Shown: in pieces, positions 1-3,795 of the stretch | Layout: every line of letters starts with the position of its first letter | Position numbering within the stretch: the stretch's first letter is position 1 | Notes under the pieces: generated by a model | Told to the model about the DNA's origin: nothing | Databases searched by the model: none | The model's input: only the letters and a program-made list of their open reading frames with translations | Assembly (NCBI GenBank): GCA_002294285.1 | Contig: DBFL01000042.1 | Span: forward strand, 591 to 6,228 | Length of the DNA: 5,638 bases | Direction of reading: 5' to 3' | From: Candidatus Neomicrothrix sp. UBA881 | Lineage (GTDB): Bacteria > Actinomycetota > Acidimicrobiia > Acidimicrobiales > MedAcidi-G1 | Translations under genes and position numbers: made by a program

Positions 1-150
1 ACCTGTTGTTTGCAAATCATCATCCAGACCCTTCCACAAAACTACAAAACCAATAACAACTGCAACAAAAATAAGCAAAAATGCTCGTGGGGCGGCAGAA
101 GCATTACTGGGAGTTATACCTTTCCCACTCAAAGGTGATTGCATACTCAT
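1..150 (-). CDS. N-terminal fragment of a single-pass membrane protein (possible LytR_C-type), truncated by window edge
   Basis: The minus-strand frame opens with ATG at 150 and stays open for all 50 codons to the window edge, so only the N-terminus is visible. Residues 1-22 are polar and Ser/Pro/Ala-rich and end in Pro-Arg. Residues 23-39 (AFLLIFVAVVIGFVVLW) are one strongly hydrophobic helix, followed by Lys-Gly-Leu and an acidic DDD. This fits a type II single-pass protein with a short cytoplasmic N-terminus and its main domain outside. An AAAGG Shine-Dalgarno sequence at 157-161 lies 6 bases upstream of the ATG; a second ATG two codons in has poorer spacing. The next in-frame stop upstream is at 205-207. 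The layout resembles actinobacterial proteins with an extracellular LytR C-terminal domain, but that domain would lie outside the window, so the family is only a guess. The gene diverges from the tRNA. Confidence 0.65.
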   Translation of the reverse strand, partial: MSMQSPLSGKGITPSNASAAPRAFLLIFVAVVIGFVVLWKGLDDDLQTTG

Positions 151-156
151 GCTATA

Positions 157-161
157 CCTTT
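157..161 (-). promoter_or_regulatory. Shine-Dalgarno of the left-edge membrane protein
   Basis: On the minus strand AAAGG is followed by a 6-base spacer and ATG at 150. It supports that ATG over the second ATG at 144. It is the main evidence, with the hydrophobic helix, that the short edge frame is a real gene. Confidence 0.5.
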
Positions 162-297
162 GATTCCAGTTGCTTGGATTGCAATTGCTGTATGTTGAAA
201 TGATTTAAAATCAGAATTACCTTCTCTCTTGAAACTAAACCTATACCAAATCATCCTCCGAGAAGTGATCATAATCAAGTACCCCATGATAGTTTGC

Positions 298-303
298 TAT
301 CTT
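298..303 (+). promoter_or_regulatory. Candidate extended -10 element for tRNA-Thr
   Basis: TATCTT matches 4 of 6 positions of the sigma70-type -10 and is preceded by TG one base upstream (296-297), giving the extended -10 form TGnTATnnT. Transcription would begin near 310, leaving a leader of about 8 bases before the mature tRNA 5' end at 318. No good -35 is visible at the expected distance. The rest of the 151-317 spacer shows no other clear gene or structure beyond the Shine-Dalgarno of the divergent gene. Confidence 0.35.
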
Positions 304-308
304 GGCTT

Positions 309-390
309 AAAGAAAACGCCCGAGTAGCTCAGTTGGTCAGAGCAGCCGCCTTGTAAGCGGCAGGTCGTCGGTTCGAATCCGACCTCGGGC
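309..390 (-). terminator. Possible antisense-tRNA terminator for the ispD-ispF-rlmB operon
   Basis: A minus-strand transcript leaving rlmB at 398 runs through the complement of the tRNA. That RNA can form the same 7-bp GC-rich acceptor stem and the other arms, and the stem is followed immediately by GTTTTCTTT (317 down to 309). A closing GC-rich stem plus a T-rich run is the layout of an intrinsic terminator, although the enclosed loop is much longer than usual and the T run is interrupted by a C. This is inference from sequence layout only. Confidence 0.25.
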
Positions 391-391
391 T
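318..391 (+). tRNA. trnT: tRNA-Thr (anticodon TGT)
   Basis: A complete cloverleaf can be drawn. The acceptor stem GCCCGAG (318-324) pairs perfectly with CTCGGGC (384-390). The anticodon stem GCCGC (345-349) pairs with GCGGC (357-361) around the loop CTTGTAA, giving anticodon TGT at 352-354, which reads ACA threonine codons. The T stem GTCGG/CCGAC (367-371 and 379-383) encloses TTCGAAT. The D-arm holds AGCTCAGTTGGTCAGAGC. The discriminator base is T391, and the following bases CAA show that CCA is not encoded. The gene converges on rlmB, whose stop codon starts only 6 bases after the tRNA end. No T-rich terminator follows on the plus strand. Confidence 0.96.
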
Positions 392-397
392 CAAAAC

Positions 398-1231
398 TTA
401 ACGATGTCGGGCTATTTCAAAAACAGTAATCGCTGCTGCTGTCGAGACATTAAGTGAAGCTAAAACTCCCTGAAGCGGGATGTGAACCAGATCATCGCAA
501 CGTTCTCTAGTTAATCTTGACAACCCACGACCTTCTGAACCTAAAACCAGTGCGATCGGCTGGTCGGCAATTGCAAGATCGTATAAGGAAGTAGCTCCTC
601 CTGAATCCAATCCAACTAACCAAATTCCTGCTTCTCTTAGACGGCCTAGTGCTGCCGGTATGCCGCTAACTGTAGCAATTCTTAAGTGTTCAATCGCTCC
701 TGCTGCAGTTTTGGTTACAGCTGGAGTTATTCTCGCCGAACGATGTCTTGGGAGTATTACACCTGTGATTCCAGCACATTCAGCTGAACGTAACATTGCA
801 CCCAAATTTCCCGGATCAGTTACTCCATCTACAATCAGCAGGAAAGGTTTGGCATCACCAGCTTCAGATTGTGTTAACTCTTGAATTTCATAATTCGGTA
901 AAGGGGCAGCCATGGCTACAACCCCTTGAGATGACTCTGTTTTAGCAATCGATTCAAAACGTGTTCTTGGGATTTCTTTTATTGTTACTTTGGCTTCGTC
1001 AGCTAGATCAATAATGTCATCCAATATTGGGGCGTCATCAAGGTCTCCCGCTAAATAAATCTCACGGGTTTTGCGAGTTCCCGCTAAGAGCAATTCTCGA
1101 ACAGCCTGTCGTCCTTCAACTTGATCTCCCGATAAGACATTTTGTTGAGACTTGTTATGACGTAGAGGTGTCGTGCCCCTCTGTCCTTTGTTTCCCCTCA
1201 AATTACCCTTATGGTTACGTTTCCTACTCAT
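398..1231 (-). CDS. rlmB: 23S rRNA (guanosine-2'-O)-methyltransferase RlmB (SpoU/TrmH family)
   Basis: This is a 277-residue SPOUT-class methyltransferase that uses S-adenosylmethionine to 2'-O-methylate a 23S rRNA guanosine (G2251 in E. coli numbering). Residues 1-33 form a Lys/Arg/Asn-rich, probably disordered extension, which accounts for its length over the 243-residue E. coli enzyme. A SpoU substrate-binding domain follows, starting at EGRQAVRELL (39-48). The catalytic knot carries motif 1 DPGNLGAMLRSAE (139-151, with N142 and R148), motif 2 VLGSEGRGLS (229-238, with E233) and motif 3 IPLQGVLASLNVSTAAAI (251-268, with N261). Its ATG lies inside the end of ispF (8-base overlap) with only a weak AAAG upstream, so translation is probably coupled to ispF. 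It is the last gene of the operon and ends 6 bases from the convergent tRNA. The family is clear; the exact target nucleotide is inferred from family membership. Confidence 0.93.
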   Translation of the reverse strand: MSRKRNHKGNLRGNKGQRGTTPLRHNKSQQNVLSGDQVEGRQAVRELLLAGTRKTREIYLAGDLDDAPILDDIIDLADEAKVTIKEIPRTRFESIAKTESSQGVVAMAAPLPNYEIQELTQSEAGDAKPFLLIVDGVTDPGNLGAMLRSAECAGITGVILPRHRSARITPAVTKTAAGAIEHLRIATVSGIPAALGRLREAGIWLVGLDSGGATSLYDLAIADQPIALVLGSEGRGLSRLTRERCDDLVHIPLQGVLASLNVSTAAAITVFEIARHR

Positions 1232-1703
1232 GCTTTAGAATTAGAGCGGCTGCAAAACAAGCAGCCCCTTCTCCCTTCCCTATGAATCCCAGACCTTCAG
1301 ACCTTCGCCCTTTGACGGTTACAGGTGATTTTAAAATATCGGACATTCGTTTTTCTATATCTTTTTTGTAAGGCTGTATTTTGGGTTTTTCAATTATCAC
1401 GTTGCAATCAACATTGCATATTTCCCAACCCTCTTTGTTTATCAACTCGACGACTGTTTTAAGTATCTCCATACTGTTTGCATTTAAAGTAGAAGATTCT
1501 GTATCAGGAAAATAGTGTCCAATGTCTTCCAAACCAGCAGCTCCCAATAAAGCATCAGCAGTCGCATGAGCTAAAAGATCAGCATCACTATGACCTTCCA
1601 AACCGGGGCCTGGTAGGATCTCTCCTCCGATAATTAAAGGGCGGGCTGGATCTTGTGAGAATGGATGAACATCAAACCCTTGACCTATTCTAAAAACAGA
1701 CAT
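1224..1703 (-). CDS. ispF: 2-C-methyl-D-erythritol 2,4-cyclodiphosphate synthase IspF
   Basis: IspF converts CDP-methylerythritol 2-phosphate to methylerythritol 2,4-cyclodiphosphate and CMP, the fifth step of the MEP isoprenoid pathway, as a cytoplasmic trimer. The 159-residue length is normal. Metal ligands are visible as D11 and H13 in GFDVH and H46 in LLAHATADALLGA. The loops EGHSDAD (36-42) and EDIGHYFPDTE (59-69) are typical, as is the C-terminal GKGEGAA (142-148). Oddly, the usual Thr-rich K-x-T-T-T-E segment that holds the cytidine diphosphate reads KGRRSEGLGF (131-140), keeping the Glu but replacing the threonines. The ATG at 1703 has a good GAGAGG Shine-Dalgarno 5 bases upstream and lies 17 bases after the ispD stop. 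The 3' end overlaps rlmB by 8 bases. Confidence 0.95.
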   Translation of the reverse strand: MSVFRIGQGFDVHPFSQDPARPLIIGGEILPGPGLEGHSDADLLAHATADALLGAAGLEDIGHYFPDTESSTLNANSMEILKTVVELINKEGWEICNVDCNVIIEKPKIQPYKKDIEKRMSDILKSPVTVKGRRSEGLGFIGKGEGAACFAAALILKHE

Positions 1704-1708
1704 ATGAA

Positions 1709-1714
1709 CCTCTC
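1709..1714 (-). promoter_or_regulatory. Shine-Dalgarno of ispF
   Basis: GAGAGG on the minus strand lies 5 bases before the ispF ATG, within the 17-base ispD-ispF gap. It is the strongest ribosome-binding site in the window and fixes the ispF start. Confidence 0.7.
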
Positions 1715-1720
1715 TAATAA

Positions 1721-2362
1721 CTACCTTTGCAGTAAAAAATTTTCAGCAATTTGAAGATCCGAACTAACTGTGATTTTCAAATTTCGCACATCACCATCAA
1801 CGAAATCAATTGTTCCGCCTGCTAATTCAACTAACGAAGCATCATCTGAAGCACTTTCAGACGTAGAGTGAGCTTTAAGCAACAACGTGGCTTTGAACGC
1901 CTGTGGAGTTTGAATTGCTACCACTTCACTCCGATCTATCTGTTCTCCGCTAATCGAACGTAACGAATCTGCTATTGGTACCACGGGAACCACTGCCTCA
2001 GATCCCTCTTGGATTTTCTCAACCACAGATTTGAACAATTTTTCTGATGCAAGAGGTCTTACCCCATCATGGACGATCAAAATGTCGCAATTTTGAGGAA
2101 CTTGCTCCAGACCTTTTCTAACAGATTTACTTCTTGTCGAACCCCCTACAACGACTTCTTTAACTTTCTCTACGTTTTGAAGTGAAACTTTCGCATATTC
2201 GAGATCTTCATCCGTAGTTACAACAACTATCCCATCTGATACAGAAGAAGCTGCAAGAACAGAATGAAACAACACTGAGGCACCTGAAAGCTCAGCAAAT
2301 TGTTTTTTGCTCCCAAAACGAAGGCCTTGTCCCGCGGCCACAACTATCGTCCAAATTTTCAT
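1721..2362 (-). CDS. ispD: 2-C-methyl-D-erythritol 4-phosphate cytidylyltransferase IspD
   Basis: IspD transfers CMP from CTP to 2-C-methyl-D-erythritol 4-phosphate, the third step of the MEP pathway. The 213-residue protein is a single-domain, Rossmann-like cytidylyltransferase of usual length. The N-terminal CTP-binding signature VVAAGQGLRFGSKKQF (7-22) contains R15 and K20, the counterparts of the catalytic Arg and Lys of E. coli IspD (R20, K27). GGSTRSKSVRKGL (73-85), VHDGVRP (97-103), VDR-type R144, QTPQAF (151-156) and the distal GDVRNLKIT (190-198, with K196) complete the active site. Ser133 stands where E. coli has Thr140, a mild change. The ATG at 2362 has AAAGGG 7 bases upstream. 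It leads the ispD-ispF-rlmB operon and diverges from the Crp-family gene across 73 bases, so the two share a promoter region. Confidence 0.94.
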   Translation of the reverse strand: MKIWTIVVAAGQGLRFGSKKQFAELSGASVLFHSVLAASSVSDGIVVVTTDEDLEYAKVSLQNVEKVKEVVVGGSTRSKSVRKGLEQVPQNCDILIVHDGVRPLASEKLFKSVVEKIQEGSEAVVPVVPIADSLRSISGEQIDRSEVVAIQTPQAFKATLLLKAHSTSESASDDASLVELAGGTIDFVDGDVRNLKITVSSDLQIAENFLLQR

Positions 2363-2435
2363 GCATTAACCCTTTGTAGATGAAAAAATCTAAAGAAGTA
2401 CCTTTGCTTCGTCTAAATAGCTTCTACGTATTAGC
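2363..2435. promoter_or_regulatory. Divergent ispD/crp intergenic promoter region
   Basis: These 73 bases separate the start codons of two divergent genes, so both promoters should lie here. I cannot pick a convincing -35/-10 pair for either side. AT-rich candidates such as TAAATA (2414-2419) and TACGTA (2425-2430) are weak. The plus-strand gene lacks a visible Shine-Dalgarno, so a leaderless or nearly leaderless transcript is possible, as is common in actinobacteria. No TGTGA-N6-TCACA site is seen inside the spacer itself. Confidence 0.45.
2370..2375 (-). promoter_or_regulatory. Shine-Dalgarno of ispD
   Basis: AAAGGG on the minus strand lies 7 bases before the ispD ATG at 2362. It supports that start for the first gene of the operon. 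Confidence 0.6.
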
Positions 2436-3107
2436 ATGACTTGTGAAATGATAGATCACACCCTTTTTACACAATCAATGCTTTTTGGCAAATTAAATGA
2501 AAAAGAGCTTGAACCTATTGTCGAAAAATCTGCAAAGAAACAACTACTTCGGGGTGATGTTTTGTTTCGAGAAAATGATAAGCCATTTTCTCTTTTTCTC
2601 GTAGAAACTGGGCGGATAGCCATAGTTAATAAATCATTTATTGGCAAAGAGTCTGTAATAGCCCTTATGGAGAACGGTGATCTTTTCGGTGAAATGGGAT
2701 TATTCGACGAAAGGGGAAGATCAGCTGAAGCGCGAGCATTAGAAGAATCATGCGTAATAGAAGTGCCTTATGAACCAATAAATAAGCTCTATGAGGAAAA
2801 CCCTTCACAACTGTGGGAAGTAGTAACGATGCTTGTCAACCGTTTGAGGAATATGGATGAAGTTTTAGCAGACTCCGTTTTTCTAGATGTCACTGGGAGA
2901 ACAGCAAAAAGACTTCTTGAAATTTCTGATAATGAGGATGAATTTTCATTGCCTGTAACCCAGGAAGAATTAGCGGGCATGGTTGGAGCCTCGAGAGAAA
3001 GAGTAAATAAAGCTATAGCTTCTTTTATTAAACTTGGATGGATCGAACAGTTTGATCGCACCTACAGAATTCTTGACCGTGAGCAACTGACAATACGCTC
3101 ACGTTAA
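2436..3107 (+). CDS. crp: Crp/Fnr-family cyclic-nucleotide-responsive transcription regulator
   Basis: This 223-residue cytoplasmic regulator has a cyclic-nucleotide-binding beta-roll (about 15-125), a dimerisation helix (about 126-150) and a winged-helix DNA-binding domain (about 150-215). The phosphate-binding cassette is intact: FGEMGLFDERGRSAEARA (84-101), with E86, R95 and S96 matching the cAMP-contacting Glu, Arg and Ser of E. coli CRP. The recognition helix is GASRERVNKAI (184-194); R187, E188 and K192 correspond to R180, E181 and R185 of E. coli CRP, so a TGTGA-like half-site is plausible. No Fnr-type cysteine cluster is present, which argues against an oxygen sensor. The start is uncertain: ATG 2436 and ATG 2448 both lack a clear Shine-Dalgarno. 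The gene diverges from ispD, and its TAA overlaps the convergent hydrolase stop. The ligand and targets are inferred. Confidence 0.88.
   Translation: MTCEMIDHTLFTQSMLFGKLNEKELEPIVEKSAKKQLLRGDVLFRENDKPFSLFLVETGRIAIVNKSFIGKESVIALMENGDLFGEMGLFDERGRSAEARALEESCVIEVPYEPINKLYEENPSQLWEVVTMLVNRLRNMDEVLADSVFLDVTGRTAKRLLEISDNEDEFSLPVTQEELAGMVGASRERVNKAIASFIKLGWIEQFDRTYRILDREQLTIRSR
2442..2460. promoter_or_regulatory. Crp-like inverted half-sites TGTGA-N9-TCACA at the crp start
   Basis: TGTGA (2442-2446) and TCACA (2456-2460) are exact copies of the two E. coli CRP half-sites in inverted orientation, just inside the 5' end of the Crp-family gene. The spacer is 9 bases rather than the canonical 6, which changes the helical phase, so a standard dimer site is doubtful. 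If translation starts at 2448 the motif straddles the start codon. It could mark autoregulation or be chance. Confidence 0.2.
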
Positions 3108-3766
3108 TTTGTATTCAATACCCAGTCTTTTGCTTTACTCCATGCGTCTTGAGCATCAGATGGCCTATGTGCAGGCCTTGATGGATCATGAACGAACCCG
3201 TGATCAGCGTCTTTATATGTGACTACCGAAACTCCAGCTGATTCCAAGAGACCTATATCTTCGTCAGGAGTCCAGCTGTCATTACTTCCAACGATGGCTA
3301 AAACGGAAGAAGCATCTCCTTCCTTTAAACAAGAAATCGGTTCTGATTGATTCGTCGATTTCCATGCTTCTGGCACTCGGATCATCCCATAGAAAGAGAC
3401 GTATTTGGTGAATCGCTTGGAAGCAACAGACTTAAATGTGTACATACCTCCCATGCAAAATCCTAAAATTGCAACCTGATTGGACTGTGTCAATTCGGCG
3501 GCTGCTACGGCATCACCAATTACGCGCTTATCATCCAGCTCACTAGCAGCAGCGAGTCGTTCTTCTACGTTTAGATGTTCCAAATCGGGATAAAGCTCAA
3601 AAGAGCAGACAGGCATCTTCCATTCATTAGATAAATTCTTGACCATATCTTCAAACAAAGGACGCAAACCCATGACGTCTGGAATTACAACAAGTCCCAG
3701 TTGTGATGAACCTGAACTAGGTTTTTCTATTACTGCTTTGGTGCCCGATGGAAGTTTCGTATACAT
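3104..3766 (-). CDS. Dienelactone hydrolase family protein (alpha/beta hydrolase)
   Basis: This 220-residue, probably cytoplasmic alpha/beta hydrolase belongs to the dienelactone hydrolase family. The nucleophile elbow GFCMGG (102-107) carries Cys104, as in classical dienelactone hydrolases. Asp163 in GSNDSWTP and His189 in DADHGFVHD complete the Cys-Asp-His triad. The tail AHRPSDAQDAW (199-209) is the usual family C-terminus. The family glutamate that activates the cysteine (E36 in the Pseudomonas enzyme) is replaced by Asp30 in IPDVMG. No signal peptide is present. The ATG at 3766 has GCAGG 6 bases upstream and follows the lipoprotein/HAD stop by 26 bases, so co-transcription is likely. Its stop interlocks with that of the convergent crp. 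The family is clear, but the substrate is unknown: no chlorocatechol pathway genes are nearby, so a general esterase or lactonase role is as likely. Confidence 0.9.
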   Translation of the reverse strand: MYTKLPSGTKAVIEKPSSGSSQLGLVVIPDVMGLRPLFEDMVKNLSNEWKMPVCSFELYPDLEHLNVEERLAAASELDDKRVIGDAVAAAELTQSNQVAILGFCMGGMYTFKSVASKRFTKYVSFYGMIRVPEAWKSTNQSEPISCLKEGDASSVLAIVGSNDSWTPDEDIGLLESAGVSVVTYKDADHGFVHDPSRPAHRPSDAQDAWSKAKDWVLNTN

Positions 3767-3772
3767 AATTAA

Positions 3773-3777
3773 CCTGC
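3773..3777 (-). promoter_or_regulatory. Shine-Dalgarno of the dienelactone-hydrolase-family gene
   Basis: GCAGG on the minus strand lies 6 bases before ATG 3766, inside the short gap after the upstream gene. It supports the chosen start. Confidence 0.5.
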
Positions 3778-3780
3778 TGA

Positions 3781-3795
3781 TAACAATAATTGTTA
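3781..3795. repeat. 15-base perfect inverted repeat TAACAAT-A-ATTGTTA
   Basis: Two 7-base arms flank a single A and cover the stop codon of the lipoprotein/HAD gene, just upstream of the hydrolase ribosome-binding site. A one-base loop cannot form a normal RNA hairpin of full length, so if functional it would more likely be a protein-binding palindrome. In AT-rich DNA such a repeat can arise by chance. Confidence 0.3.

Noticed and set aside
147..287. Minus-strand 46-codon open frame whose TGA overlaps the ATG of the left-edge gene by 4 bases (ATGA)
   Set aside because: The overlap geometry is gene-like, but none of its possible starts (287, 272, 254) has a correctly spaced Shine-Dalgarno (GGAGG abuts the last one with no spacer), the product has no recognisable feature, and an open frame of this length is expected by chance.
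384..400. tRNA-Thr 3' end as an integration attachment site
   Set aside because: No integrase gene, no second copy of the tRNA 3' end in the window, and the flanks are core housekeeping genes.
481..496. TGTGA-N6-TCATC resembling a CRP site
   Set aside because: Correct spacing but only 8 of 10 half-site bases, and it lies inside the 3' part of rlmB far from any start codon, so chance is the simpler explanation.
660..1371. Plus-strand open frames at 660-884 and 1027-1371
   Set aside because: Both are antisense to rlmB and ispF, whose conserved motifs account for the sequence.
2456..3061. Minus-strand open frames at 2456-2647 and 2789-3061
   Set aside because: Both are antisense to the Crp-family gene and encode no recognisable domain.
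3092..3115. AATAC/GTATT inverted repeat across the crp-hydrolase stop overlap as a bidirectional terminator
   Set aside because: A 5-bp AT-rich stem with a 14-base loop and no T-rich tail on either side would not be stable enough.
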